Below the pieces are notes generated by a model. The model saw only the letters and a list, made by a program, of their open reading frames with translations, had not been told where the DNA came from and did not search any database. The translations under genes and the position numbers were made by a program. DNA of 64,000 bases. It comes from Sporosarcina luteola. GTDB lineage: Bacteria; Bacillota; Bacilli; Bacillales_A; Planococcaceae. The stretch covers positions 120,672 through 184,671 of the forward strand of contig NZ_JAMBOI010000005.1 of assembly GCF_023715535.1 (NCBI RefSeq). Reading direction: 5' to 3'. Shown in pieces: positions 1 to 10,144 of the stretch. Every line of letters starts with the position of its first letter. Position 1 is the stretch's first letter.

Positions 1-1188
<1,188 letters not shown>

Positions 1189-1195
1189 TTAGTAG

Positions 1196-1231
1196 AAACT
1201 ACCTTACAACAGAATGTGAGGTAGTTTTTTT
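1196..1231 (+). terminator. Rho-independent terminator of gdhA
   Basis: An inverted repeat AACTACCTTAC / GTGAGGTAGTT is followed by a run of seven T. It starts eight bases after the gdhA stop codon. Confidence 0.85.
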
Positions 1232-1263
1232 CATCCCGGAAATTAATTTTTCATTCAAATCTA

Positions 1264-1291
1264 TTGATATTCAAATTATATGTGGTATTAT
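1264..1291 (+). promoter_or_regulatory. argG promoter with possible ArgR half-sites
   Basis: TTGATA (1264-1269) and TATTAT (1286-1291) are 16 bases apart, and a TG one base before the -10 box makes it an extended -10. AT-rich sequence just around and downstream contains ATTCAAAT and TGAATAAAGATA, which resemble halves of an ARG box, the usual arginine-repressor target before argG in bacilli. The promoter is well supported; the operator is a guess from partial matches. Confidence 0.55.
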
Positions 1292-1347
1292 AAAAATACA
1301 TAAAGATGAATAAAGATACAGAATGATGTATAGAGGAGGATAAATGT

Positions 1348-2556
1348 ATGGGAAATAAAAAAGTCGTTTTAGCGTATTCTGGTGGTCTTGATACTTCGGT
1401 GGCAGTACAGTGGTTGACGGATAAAGGGTATGATGTGGTTGCTTGCTGCTTGGATGTCGGTGAAGGGAAAGACTTGCACTTCATCCAACAGAAAGCGCTG
1501 CAAGTCGGTGCGGTAAACAGTTATGTCATCGATGCGAAAGAGGAGTTTGCGCAGGAGTATGCATTGCTTGCTTTGCAGGCTCGCACATATTACGAAGACA
1601 AATATCCTCTCGTATCGGCGCTCTCACGTCCACTGATTTCCAAAAAGCTTGTTGAAGTGGCGCATAAGGAAAATGCGACTGCGGTAGCTCATGGCTGTAC
1701 GGGGAAAGGGAATGACCAGGTGCGTTTTGAAGTGGCAATCAAAGCACTTGACCCAACGCTTGAGGTCATCGCACCTGTCCGTGAATGGAGCTGGTCGCGC
1801 GAAGAGGAGATCGCTTACGCGAAAGAGAAGAATATCCCGATTCCAATTAATCTAGACAGCCCTTATTCCATCGACCAGAATTTATGGGGGCGTAGCAATG
1901 AATGCGGGATCTTGGAAGACCCATGGGCTGCGCCACCTGAAGAGGCATTCGGATTGACAGTGTCAATCGAAGACGCTCCGGATCAAGCGGATGTCATTGA
2001 AATTGAATTTGAAAAAGGGGTACCGGTCAGCATTGACGGAAAAAAGTACCCATTGAGTGAACTAATTTTGAAATTAAATGAAGTAGCTGGAAAGCACGGA
2101 GTCGGCAGAATCGATCATGTCGAAAACCGTCTCGTTGGCATCAAATCCCGTGAAGTGTATGAATGTCCTGGTGCCATTACGCTATTAAAAGCGCATAAGG
2201 AATTGGAAGACATTACACTCGTTAAAGATGTCGCTCACTTTAAGCCGCTCGTATCGCAAAAACTTAGTGAACTGATCTATAATGGCTTGTGGTTTTCACC
2301 GCTGAGAAACGCGTTGGAAGCCTTCGTCAAAGAGACGCAGCAATACGTCAATGGGGTTGTCCGTGTGAAATTATTCAAAGGGCATGCAATCGTAGAAGGC
2401 AGAAAATCAGCAAACTCCCTTTACGATGAAAAATTGGCGACGTATACGTCAGATGACGAATTCGACCAATCGGCAGCTGTTGGCTTCATACAACTATGGG
2501 GTCTGCCGACAGAGGTCCATAGCTCGGTGAATAAAAAGCAAAAAGTGAAGAACTGA
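1348..2556 (+). CDS. argG: Argininosuccinate synthase
   Basis: Joins citrulline and aspartate with ATP to form argininosuccinate, the penultimate step of arginine synthesis. The 402-residue protein has the family length. The N-terminal ATP-binding P-loop AYSGGLDTS (residues 9-17) is typical, and citrulline and aspartate binding segments such as [14 protein letters not shown] and the [13 protein letters not shown] stretch follow. The ATG is preceded by GAGGAGG at good spacing. The usual partner argH is not next to it; the gene stands alone between its own promoter and terminator. Confidence 0.96.
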   Translation: MGNKKVVLAYSGGLDTSVAVQWLTDKGYDVVACCLDVGEGKDLHFIQQKALQVGAVNSYVIDAKEEFAQEYALLALQARTYYEDKYPLVSALSRPLISKKLVEVAHKENATAVAHGCTGKGNDQVRFEVAIKALDPTLEVIAPVREWSWSREEEIAYAKEKNIPIPINLDSPYSIDQNLWGRSNECGILEDPWAAPPEEAFGLTVSIEDAPDQADVIEIEFEKGVPVSIDGKKYPLSELILKLNEVAGKHGVGRIDHVENRLVGIKSREVYECPGAITLLKAHKELEDITLVKDVAHFKPLVSQKLSELIYNGLWFSPLRNALEAFVKETQQYVNGVVRVKLFKGHAIVEGRKSANSLYDEKLATYTSDDEFDQSAAVGFIQLWGLPTEVHSSVNKKQKVKN

Positions 2557-2562
2557 TTTACC

Positions 2563-2595
2563 AAGCCTTCTGCAGTTAAATGCAGAAGGCTTTTT
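2563..2595 (+). terminator. Rho-independent terminator of argG
   Basis: AAGCCTTCTGCA and TGCAGAAGGCTT form a 12-bp stem with a short loop, followed by Ts, directly after the argG stop. Confidence 0.9.
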
Positions 2596-2738
2596 AATGA
2601 GTAGTAAATAACTACTAAACTTGCTGACTAGATATTACTAATCAATTTACGAAATAAGGAACATTTATCCTTTTAATGTAGTAAAATTTGTATGAGATTA
2701 CCAATCTTTGAAGATATTTATGATGGGGAGGAAATTCA

Positions 2739-4328
2739 GTGGAGAATGTTCAAGAAACGAAAGCAAAGAGGAAATCGCCCGTACTATTGATTGTCGTGTT
2801 GACAGCCGTACTAGTAATTGGTGCTGGAGCCGTTTCCGCTTTCTTTTTATTTAACAAATCGCCAAAAGTCAAATACTTGTTGGCCGAAACAAAGACGTTC
2901 ACTCAAGTCGGAGACCTTTTCGAAGAGCGTTATAAAAACGAGGTAGATTGGCTGAATGTCCAAAAGGCAAAGCCGGTTGAAACTACATATGATCTATCTG
3001 CAGAATGGGATGATCCGAGCGCGGGCTATGATATGGTCGAAATGCAGAGGATTCTCAATAACACCATATTCTCCATGACGCAAGTGAAGGATCCTGTGGA
3101 AAAGGAATGGGAAATGAATTTCAGAGGGAAATTCGGAAGTGTTTCATCGGAATTCGTGACATTGTATTTTACACCTGAAAAGATGATGGCGGCATTGCCG
3201 TTCACGGATAAGCTGTTGTTTTTCATGGATGAGGACTTCGGAAAAATGATGAGGGAAACTGACGCATTTTACGAAGGGCCGGAGAAGCTTGGGCTATCCC
3301 GCCTGTTTGAAGAGCAATTTTCCATGGACGGAGAATTCCAGAAATACGTGAAAGAGGAGTATATGGAATACCTCTATCATGAGCTGCCTGAGGATGCGTT
3401 CACAAGTGAAAAAGAAGAGATTGATGTATTCGGTAAGAAGATGAAGACTGAAAAAGTGAACATGAATCTTTCCGAAGAACAAGTAAAGTCCCTTTTAGTG
3501 GATCTCTTCAAGAAAGCGCGTGATGATGAAAAATTGAAGGCGCTTTTGAAAGAACAAATTGCATTTTCTACAATGACTGATGATGTTTCCGATCAAAAAC
3601 TGACAGAGTTGATTGGTGATTTTGAGGATTCAATGGATGAAGCGATTAAAGAAGTCAATGGATGGCATATTCCGAATGGGATCGAATCAACGATCTGGCA
3701 TAAGTCGAACAGCATTGTAAAGCGGGAATTCGCTATGTCGATCGGTGAAACCCAAGGTGAAATCGCCACATTGAAGTTCGAAGGTGTCCAATTATTGGAG
3801 AAAACCGGACAGAAATGGGATTATTCATTCACAGGCACGGACCCTCAAATGCAGGAAGAGAAGATCGTCAATTTCAAGGGTGACTTAACGTGGAAAGACG
3901 GGAAGTCGGACGATACGATTACGATCAACGCGGAAGATGTTTCCATTACGTATAAAGGGAAAGAAGAGCTGAATGGGAAAGACCGTACATTCAACCGGGA
4001 AATCGCTGTTGCCGACGAAGGCTTCTCTCCTAAACTTGTTTGGAGCGGAAAAGCGGCTCATGAAAAAGATTCGATGAAGGCGGATCACGAGTTCACAATC
4101 ATCGACCCATCCGAAGCCATCTCTACATCTGATATTTACTTCCGCTTGAAACAGGAAGGGAAAATCGTGAAAAAAGTGGAGATGCCGGATGAATCCAAAA
4201 ACGCTGTGAATATCGGCAAGATGAACAGTGACGAAATGGATGACCTTGGAGAAGAGTTGGCTCGAGAGTTTGAGAAGTGGGTTACTGAACTGATGGGCGA
4301 CCTCCAAAGTGAGCTTGAAAACTTCTGA
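2739..4328 (+). CDS. Membrane-anchored extracellular protein of an ABC exporter operon (DUF6583-like)
   Basis: A 529-residue protein with a basic N-terminus, one membrane segment (about residues 14-38) and a long charged outer domain, so it is probably anchored and faces outward. The start is GTG, chosen because GGGGAGG lies eight bases upstream and no better codon exists. I recall similar Bacillales proteins named DUF6583, but the name is from memory. No catalytic motif is visible. The stop is only 18 bases before the first permease start, and two ABC-2 permeases and an ATPase follow, so it likely works with that transporter, perhaps as an accessory or substrate-handling subunit. Function unknown. 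Confidence 0.75.
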   Translation: MENVQETKAKRKSPVLLIVVLTAVLVIGAGAVSAFFLFNKSPKVKYLLAETKTFTQVGDLFEERYKNEVDWLNVQKAKPVETTYDLSAEWDDPSAGYDMVEMQRILNNTIFSMTQVKDPVEKEWEMNFRGKFGSVSSEFVTLYFTPEKMMAALPFTDKLLFFMDEDFGKMMRETDAFYEGPEKLGLSRLFEEQFSMDGEFQKYVKEEYMEYLYHELPEDAFTSEKEEIDVFGKKMKTEKVNMNLSEEQVKSLLVDLFKKARDDEKLKALLKEQIAFSTMTDDVSDQKLTELIGDFEDSMDEAIKEVNGWHIPNGIESTIWHKSNSIVKREFAMSIGETQGEIATLKFEGVQLLEKTGQKWDYSFTGTDPQMQEEKIVNFKGDLTWKDGKSDDTITINAEDVSITYKGKEELNGKDRTFNREIAVADEGFSPKLVWSGKAAHEKDSMKADHEFTIIDPSEAISTSDIYFRLKQEGKIVKKVEMPDESKNAVNIGKMNSDEMDDLGEELAREFEKWVTELMGDLQSELENF

Positions 4329-4346
4329 TGATTGGAAGTGGACTGG

Positions 4347-5570
4347 ATGCAATCGATACGGAAAATATTGTTTTTTACGAATGAAAACTTGAAACAGCTG
4401 AAGAAGAAGCGGGCGACCCTTCTTCTTCTTTTTCTATTTCCAGTTATTTTGATCGGATTGTTAGTCGGGCTTGCTGCGAGTTTACTCATTCCAGCCGAGA
4501 ACTCTCCGATCCGCGTTGCATTGATTGATGAGGATCAAACGAAGGAATCGAAGCTGATCAGCTCGTTGCTGACGGAGACGGCAAGTGGACAAAATTACAT
4601 AGAAATTTTTCCTGCGTCAAGAGAGGAAGCAGAGCAATTAATTGGCAAGAACGAAATTAGCACTTCTTTTTCATTGCCGAAAAATTTTACTGTCGATCTG
4701 TACGAGGGAGAATCGGTGACAATTCCTATGGTAGGTAACCCATCCAGACCAATCGACAGCTTCATTGCGAAACAGCTAGTCGATAGTTTGGCGAGATACA
4801 TTGCTGCCGCACAAGCGAATATTTTGGTGATCAATGACTATGCAAAGGAGACTCCGATGCCTCGCGAAGAGCGGATGGAGATGATGTTTGAGCAATTCGT
4901 CGATTTCACGCTCTTTACATTAGGCAAGGATAAACTGTTGGATGAAGAAGTATTGAAGAACTCGGCAACATCGTCGCCGATGAATTATTTTATGTTATCG
5001 GGTTGGTTCATCGTCTTTTCCGTTTGGCTGTTATCGTTTTACATCGTACTGGTTGATGTAGAGTCTAAGTCGATGGCCACTAGGATGAAACTACTTGGCG
5101 TCAGCGTTGGCCAGCGGGTGGCGGGGAGGTTGCTTGTTTCGTTACTCGTCAGTACACTGCTCGCTGGAGTTGCATTTTTCATACTGATTCATTTGCTGAA
5201 AATTGAATTTTACGCTGTGGACATGATGAGATTTGGTTTATTTACGTTGTTATACGCCTTCATTCTACTTTGTGGTATTGCAGTAATTGATACATGGCTT
5301 CCGTCTAAAAAGATTGGGCTGTTTTTGCAATGCATCTTTGTTTTTATCATCGTTCTCATGAGTGGGTCATTGATTCCGACATTGTATTTCCCACAGTCAA
5401 TCCAAGGACTCCTTCCCTATTTATTCTCACCGATCGCCCTTGGGTGGATGATGGATCTAGTGCTGGAAGGCCGTAATTATGCAAATTACACATCCTTGGC
5501 TTTCTATTCGTCTATTGCATTTCTTGTCTTGTGTATGTCGCTTAGCTGGAAAGAGAGGTGGAGCCGATGA
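4347..5570 (+). CDS. ABC-2 type transporter permease
   Basis: A 407-residue integral membrane protein with the ABC-2 permease layout. One helix lies near residues 18-43, then comes an outer domain of about 170 residues, and a C-terminal bundle of five or six helices follows. I chose ATG 4347 because GGAAGTGG sits just upstream; a TTG at 4332 in the same frame has no good ribosome site. The gene overlaps the next permease by an ATGA junction, so the two are translationally coupled and probably form a heterodimeric pore. NatB- and YhaP-like exporters share this plan. Substrate unknown. Confidence 0.85.
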   Translation: MQSIRKILFFTNENLKQLKKKRATLLLLFLFPVILIGLLVGLAASLLIPAENSPIRVALIDEDQTKESKLISSLLTETASGQNYIEIFPASREEAEQLIGKNEISTSFSLPKNFTVDLYEGESVTIPMVGNPSRPIDSFIAKQLVDSLARYIAAAQANILVINDYAKETPMPREERMEMMFEQFVDFTLFTLGKDKLLDEEVLKNSATSSPMNYFMLSGWFIVFSVWLLSFYIVLVDVESKSMATRMKLLGVSVGQRVAGRLLVSLLVSTLLAGVAFFILIHLLKIEFYAVDMMRFGLFTLLYAFILLCGIAVIDTWLPSKKIGLFLQCIFVFIIVLMSGSLIPTLYFPQSIQGLLPYLFSPIALGWMMDLVLEGRNYANYTSLAFYSSIAFLVLCMSLSWKERWSR

Positions 5571-6697
5571 TTCGAATGCCCGCACAATTTTTTCGGCTGA
5601 AAAAAGAATGGAAAAGTGTTGTTTTCTGGCTGCTCGCCCCGATTCTATTGACGCTTGTGGTTATGAAGACATTCGGTGCTTTACAGGAAGAGGCGAAGGT
5701 GCCGATTGTGCTTATCGTTGAAGACTCATCTCCGTTGGCAGAGCAATTGGCACTTGAAATTAAGAAAAACGACATGTTTTCTGTGCGTAGTATGGGGCTG
5801 GAAGATGCCCTGCATAAGTTGAAGCAGCACCAACTAGACAGTGTATTTGTCATCCGGGAAGGCTATGGGGAATCTGTGCTGGAAAATCGGCGGAATGGGC
5901 TGATTGACGCTTATTCTTCAAATCGATCTTTCGCATATCCGGCAATTTCAGAAACGGTCATGTCACTGGCCCAGCAGGACCTTGCCAGGTCGAGAGCTGC
6001 CTCGGTCATTCGGCAACTGTTCCATGAATATGGCATGGAAGATCAATGGAATTATGAAGAGATTATCGGCAGAAGTGAAGAAAAGCAAAAAAAAGAGAGC
6101 CTTCTTCGCACAAGTTTTTCATATGGCAAACAAACAGGTCCGTCTGAAGAACAACCAATCGAACTATTGAATAGCAGGGCGGTCTGGGCCTTTTTCACAA
6201 TCATCTCCGCGTTTTTCCTGTTCGATTGGATGATTAAGGAAAGCCGTCCTTCCATGCAAGTGCGATGGCTCTATACGTCTACATCGTTTAAAAGTCATGC
6301 AGTACGGATGTTAGGCTTGTACTCATTATTGACGGTTTTATCAGATATCCTTGCTTTATTTGTTTTCCACTCTGTATTGGAGGAGACAGTCACCTTGTCT
6401 CTCATCCTACCGATGCTGGCATTCAGGGTGACATTGAATCTATTTGCCTTTTTGCTTGCGATAGTCTACCGCCAATTGTTTATGTACTACATGACAGGAA
6501 TCGCCTCAGCGCTTTTATTGACCGTAACAGGTGGGGCTGTCGTGCCGCTCGATTCGTTGTCTAGAAGATGGGAATGGGTAGAGGTTATTAGTCCAGTGCG
6601 TTCACTGATGACGACTTCAATTCCAGTAGCCTGGCTTTTGTTGTTACTTGTAGTACTGGCATCTTGGTTAATGAAAGGGGGCAGACGAATTGCTTGA
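5567..6697 (+). CDS. ABC-2 type transporter permease
   Basis: A 376-residue second permease with the same topology as its neighbour: an N-terminal helix (about residues 17-36), an outer domain, then five or six helices from about residue 205. ATG 5567 is preferred over GTG 5558 because GAGAGGTGG gives proper spacing and the ATGA overlap with the upstream stop suggests coupling. The C-terminus overlaps the ATPase start by eight bases. The domain resembles the other permease only in layout, so the pair is likely an old duplication forming a heterodimer. Substrate unknown. Confidence 0.83.
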   Translation: MIRMPAQFFRLKKEWKSVVFWLLAPILLTLVVMKTFGALQEEAKVPIVLIVEDSSPLAEQLALEIKKNDMFSVRSMGLEDALHKLKQHQLDSVFVIREGYGESVLENRRNGLIDAYSSNRSFAYPAISETVMSLAQQDLARSRAASVIRQLFHEYGMEDQWNYEEIIGRSEEKQKKESLLRTSFSYGKQTGPSEEQPIELLNSRAVWAFFTIISAFFLFDWMIKESRPSMQVRWLYTSTSFKSHAVRMLGLYSLLTVLSDILALFVFHSVLEETVTLSLILPMLAFRVTLNLFAFLLAIVYRQLFMYYMTGIASALLLTVTGGAVVPLDSLSRRWEWVEVISPVRSLMTTSIPVAWLLLLLVVLASWLMKGGRRIA

Positions 6698-7364
6698 AGT
6701 GAAAGGTGTCCAAAAACGATACAAACGGAAAAGTGTATTGAAAGATGTTTCATTTCAAATGAAAGAAGGGGAAATTGTCGGCCTTGTCGGGGAGAACGGT
6801 GCCGGAAAATCAACATTATTGCAAATTTTGGCAACAGCAATGGAACCTACCGCTGGTGAATTGCGTTTAGATGGTAAGTGGTATGAGGATGATTTCAAGC
6901 AGTTACGGCAAATTATCGGTTATGTGCCCCAGGATATATCGGTTTGGGAAGAGTATACAGTCGAGGAGAATATGCGTTTTTTCGAAAAGCTTTCGTGGAT
7001 AAGAAGGTCGCCGGAAGAGTGCAGGAACCTTTGTCTCGATATGCAGTTGACACAGTGGAAGGAACCGGTCCATTCGCTGTCCGGCGGAATGAAGCGCAAG
7101 CTCAATTTGGCGATCAGCCTATTACATGACCCAATACTTCTTTTATTGGATGAACCGACAGTCGGCATCGATTTGAAATCAAAAACGGAAATCGGCAGCT
7201 ATTTGCTGAACCTTGCCAAAAAGGAAGGCAAAATGATTCTGTATACGTCGCATGACATGGATGAAATTACGAATGTGTGCGACCGTGTCTATTCGATCGG
7301 TGACGATCCGTTTTATCCAACGTTGCTGAAGGAACGAGGAATTGAAGTGGAACAGCTGACGTGA
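6690..7364 (+). CDS. ABC transporter ATP-binding protein
   Basis: A 224-residue cytoplasmic ATPase that powers the two upstream permeases. It has Walker A GENGAGKST (about residues 35-43), a Q-loop in YVPQD, signature LSGGMKRK, Walker B LLLLDEPT and a switch histidine in TSHDMDE. The size and CcmA-like pattern fit drug, antibiotic or sodium exporters of the NatA type. The start is TTG, supported by AAGGGGG eight bases upstream and the overlap with the permease. The operon order (anchored protein, permease, permease, ATPase) suggests one export machine. Confidence 0.93.
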   Translation: MLEVKGVQKRYKRKSVLKDVSFQMKEGEIVGLVGENGAGKSTLLQILATAMEPTAGELRLDGKWYEDDFKQLRQIIGYVPQDISVWEEYTVEENMRFFEKLSWIRRSPEECRNLCLDMQLTQWKEPVHSLSGGMKRKLNLAISLLHDPILLLLDEPTVGIDLKSKTEIGSYLLNLAKKEGKMILYTSHDMDEITNVCDRVYSIGDDPFYPTLLKERGIEVEQLT

Positions 7365-7426
7365 CGGAATCAGCCATTTTTCACCCCGGCAACTCATATA
7401 CTAAAATTGATTGAATAGGTGATCAA

Positions 7427-8008
7427 GTGAAGAAAACAAAGAGGTTGGGGATGACAATTGGAATTGCGGCAGTGCTGCTCGGCTTAGGAACTTGGCTGTT
7501 GTTGGGCAAGTGGATGACTGATGGAATGGAGCCGTTGGCGGATGGTTCGTTGGAATATGCCATCATCCTCGGGGCTAGGGTCAATGGGGAGACGCCGTCA
7601 CTCACTTTGCGTTATCGATTGGAAGAAGCGCTCTCCTACGCGGAAGAATATCCTGACGTTAAATTCATCTTGTCAGGAGGCCAAGGTCCGGATGAAGATA
7701 TTGCAGAAGGGGAAGCGATGCGAAGATATTTGACGGAGCATGGCGTGCAGGAAGAACGTCTGCTGCTTGAGACGGAGTCGACTTCGACGTATGAGAACAT
7801 CCTTTATTCAAAAAGACTCCTGCCAGATGATGTCGAAGCAGTCACAATCATCACAAGTGATTTTCATTTGGCGAGGGCAAGGATGATTGCGGATAGCATG
7901 GATCTCGAGACAGACGCATTGCCTGCGAAGACACCGAAGTCAGTGGAAGCGAAGCACCACATAAGGGAACGTCTCGCACTAATCAAGACAGTCATTGTAG
8001 GAAAGTAA
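7427..8008 (+). CDS. YdcF/SanA-like DUF218 membrane-anchored protein
   Basis: A 193-residue protein with an N-terminal membrane helix (about residues 7-26) and a DUF218 domain. The family pattern is visible: ILGARVNGETPS, then a helix with RYRLEEAL, FILSGGQGPDE, EAMRRYL, ETESTSTYENI and ITSDFHLARA. Members such as SanA and YdcF are linked to envelope integrity, and some may bind nucleotide-like ligands, but the biochemical role is not settled. The start is GTG with a weak AGGTGAT site. The gene lies 62 bases after the ABC ATPase with no terminator seen between, so co-transcription is possible. Its stop leads straight into the repeat array. Confidence 0.85.
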   Translation: MKKTKRLGMTIGIAAVLLGLGTWLLLGKWMTDGMEPLADGSLEYAIILGARVNGETPSLTLRYRLEEALSYAEEYPDVKFILSGGQGPDEDIAEGEAMRRYLTEHGVQEERLLLETESTSTYENILYSKRLLPDDVEAVTIITSDFHLARARMIADSMDLETDALPAKTPKSVEAKHHIRERLALIKTVIVGK

Positions 8009-8019
8009 TATTGCAAAGC

Positions 8020-8045
8020 AGCCCGCGTCCAAAGCGGGCTGTTTT
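8020..8045 (+). terminator. Terminator embedded in the first array unit
   Basis: AGCCCGC and GCGGGCT pair around GTCCAAA and are followed by GTTTTG. The loop and downstream arm (from 8025) coincide with a degenerate copy of the 21-bp repeat unit, so the terminator and the array share sequence. Confidence 0.65.
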
Positions 8046-8270
8046 GTTCTCAAAGAATGTGGTTCCGTGCTCAAAGACCATGGTATCGCGCTCAAAGACC
8101 GTGGTTCCGCGCTCAAAGCCCGTGGAATCGCGCTCAAAGAATGTGGAATCGCGCTCAAAGAATGCGGTATCGCGCTCAAAGCCCGCGGTATCGCGCTCAA
8201 AGCCCGTGGTTTAGCGCTCAAAGAACATGATCCCGCGCCCAAAGTAAGCAATTCCTCCGCCCAAAGCGCG
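8025..8270 (+). repeat. 21-bp tandem array, core GCGCTCAAAG (array A1)
   Basis: About twelve units start at 8025, 8046, 8067, 8088 and onward in exact 21-base steps to about 8256. Each has a 10-base core close to GCGCTCAAAG and 11 less conserved bases, often of the form NNCGTGGTATC. The first and last units are degenerate. The array fills the gap between the convergent DUF218 gene and hisJ. Open frames through it are low-complexity and lack ribosome sites, so I do not call a protein. Confidence 0.9.
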
Positions 8271-8293
8271 CCACCATGCACGTTCCAATATGA

Positions 8294-9088
8294 TTAAAAT
8301 GCATCAATCGGATGGAAAGTCGGTTTCAACCCTTCAAACGTTGTAATATAATCAAAACCGATTGACCGCAACAGCTCCAGCGACTCCTTGAAATCGAAAG
8401 CGATATCTCCAGGCTTATGCGCATCAGATCCGAGCGTAATGATCTCCCCGCCGCATTCCTTATACAGCTTCAACACATCATCGCTCGGCAATCCGTTCGG
8501 CAACCCATAACGGACACCGGACGTATTCAACTCGATCCCTTTTCCAGCAGGGATGATCACATCAAATATTTCACGCAACACATCATGGAAATCATTTTCC
8601 ACAGTTTTCGAAGCATACCGCTTGATTAAATCAACATGTCCTAAAATGGAATAGTTCGTAAAGTTCTTCACGCAATGCAGCAATTCATTGTAATACTTCA
8701 ATGAGGCATCCTCTACGGTATTCCCCTTGAAAAGATCCCCATAATGCAAGCCTTTCCGCTCGACAGTATGCATCGAGCAAATGATGAAATCAAACGACTC
8801 CGCTTTCAGCATTTCATCGTAGCGTACCAACAAATGCGGCTGTACACCAATCTCGACGCCCTTCTTGATGCGAATCTTCCCATTAGACCGCTTGCGCAGT
8901 TCATCAATCCGCTCACCATATTTCCGTTTATCAAAATCAAATTCAATTGAATCTTCGGGATAATCATAATCGATATGTTCAGTAAAACAGATTTCTGAAA
9001 GGCCTTTTGCTATCGCCCCCTTCACCATCTCCTCCATATCAACATTACAATCTCCCGAAAATGAACTATGCATATGGTAATCAAACAT
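8294..9088 (-). CDS. hisJ: Histidinol-phosphatase, PHP family
   Basis: Removes phosphate from L-histidinol phosphate, the eighth step of histidine synthesis. The 264-residue protein begins MFDYHMHSSFSGD, the PHP metal-binding HxH motif, and carries further metal ligands in FTEHIDYDYP, CSMHT, LGHVDLI and LGSDAHKPGD. ATG 9088 is preceded by AGGAGG; a longer in-frame extension lacks a ribosome site. It is divergent from the hisZ operon, whose HisB lacks a phosphatase domain, so HisJ completes the pathway. The operator at 9132-9157 could control both directions. Confidence 0.94.
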   Translation of the reverse strand: MFDYHMHSSFSGDCNVDMEEMVKGAIAKGLSEICFTEHIDYDYPEDSIEFDFDKRKYGERIDELRKRSNGKIRIKKGVEIGVQPHLLVRYDEMLKAESFDFIICSMHTVERKGLHYGDLFKGNTVEDASLKYYNELLHCVKNFTNYSILGHVDLIKRYASKTVENDFHDVLREIFDVIIPAGKGIELNTSGVRYGLPNGLPSDDVLKLYKECGGEIITLGSDAHKPGDIAFDFKESLELLRSIGFDYITTFEGLKPTFHPIDAF

Positions 9089-9106
9089 AAAAAATCCTCC
9101 TATCAG

Positions 9107-9157
9107 TTGACAAATGAGAAAAATAGATTTATAGTACGTTATAACTTTAACGTAGTA
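9107..9157 (+). promoter_or_regulatory. his operon promoter with a 26-bp palindromic operator
   Basis: TTGACA (9107-9112) and TATAGT (9130-9135) are separated by 17 bases, a near-consensus SigA promoter. TAGTACGTTA (9132-9141) and TAACGTAGTA (9148-9157) form inverted arms matching at nine of ten positions around six bases. The dyad covers the -10 box and likely start point, as a repressor site would. A TrpR-like YerC/HisR regulator is the candidate from knowledge of Firmicutes his operons; that link is inferred. Confidence 0.75.
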
Positions 9158-9184
9158 AAGCAATGAAGTAAAGGTGGTATGCAG

Positions 9185-10144
9185 ATGAATTCCGGATTGA
9201 AAGAAGCTGAGACGTTCGAGCAAGTGATTAATACGTTATCCAACTCATTTTCTACATATGGATTCCAACGGATTACAACACTGGCTTTCGAACGATATGA
9301 TCTTTATTGCAAAGTGACGAGTTCCGTTAACCGGAAAGAGATGGTGAAAGTGATCGATCCATCTGGAGAAGTTCTTGTCCTTAGACCCGATGTGACGATA
9401 CCGATTACACAGGAATTGTCTCACGCTCACCGCAAGCTGACAAGTGAACACCGCTTTTATTATATACAGGAAGTGTTCCGCCGGTCAGCCGACCCGACTG
9501 AGAAAATTGAGCGGACACAAGCGGGGATCGAATATTTCTGCAAACGATCGCCAGATGTGGATGCGGAAACAATTTTTTTGGCGCTGGAGACGATGAGGGA
9601 TTTGAAGTTCAATGACATTAAAATTGAAATTGGGCATACCGCCTTCTTCCAAGAAATGATGTCGCAGCTCCCATTAACAGAACTACAAAGCGATCAGTTG
9701 AAAGTATGTATACAGGCGAAGAACAGTGTTGAGATTGGTGAACTGCTGTCAAGCGTTGATGCAGACGATGCAGTCAAACATGCCATTATGCAAATTCCTC
9801 ATCTTTATGGAAAACCGGAAGAAGTGCTGAAACGTGCAGAAGAAATCTCCACTACATCACGCATGCAAGAAACTCTTTCATATATTAAGGAAGTTTGCAG
9901 CCGGTTAAGGGACTTTGACGAGCATCTCGTCCTCGACTTTGGGTTGATCAACCGGATGGACTACTACTCGGGCATCCTGTTTCAAGGATATGTCGGACGT
10001 TTTGGCAAACCGGTATTGATGGGCGGGCGGTATGATCAATTGGGCCACGAATTCGGAGCTGACTTGCCGGCAATTGGATTTGCTTGTGAAATCGAATCAT
10101 TAGTGAAAGCTTCCGATAATCAGAAGCAAAAGGGGGATGTCTGA
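9185..10144 (+). CDS. hisZ: ATP phosphoribosyltransferase regulatory subunit
   Basis: HisZ is a catalytically inactive histidyl-tRNA synthetase paralogue that forms a complex with short-form HisG and gives it activity and histidine feedback. The 319-residue protein keeps the class II synthetase core: RPDVTIPITQ, RFYYIQEVFRRS, and late LDFGLINRMDYYSG and GGRYDQLG. It lacks a C-terminal anticodon-binding domain, which separates it from HisS. ATG 9185 has AAAGGTGG at seven bases; an ATG at 9179 is too close. It opens the operon and its stop overlaps the hisG start (TGATG). Confidence 0.93.
   Translation: MNSGLKEAETFEQVINTLSNSFSTYGFQRITTLAFERYDLYCKVTSSVNRKEMVKVIDPSGEVLVLRPDVTIPITQELSHAHRKLTSEHRFYYIQEVFRRSADPTEKIERTQAGIEYFCKRSPDVDAETIFLALETMRDLKFNDIKIEIGHTAFFQEMMSQLPLTELQSDQLKVCIQAKNSVEIGELLSSVDADDAVKHAIMQIPHLYGKPEEVLKRAEEISTTSRMQETLSYIKEVCSRLRDFDEHLVLDFGLINRMDYYSGILFQGYVGRFGKPVLMGGRYDQLGHEFGADLPAIGFACEIESLVKASDNQKQKGDV

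Noticed and set aside
8025..8270. CRISPR array
   Set aside because: Cores are only 10 bases with 11-base variable parts that resemble each other; CRISPR repeats and spacers are longer and spacers are unrelated. No cas genes are present.
7979..8297. Several open frames across array A1 (both strands) as repeat proteins
   Set aside because: A 21-base period keeps all frames open by its nature. They lack ribosome sites and have low-complexity peptides.
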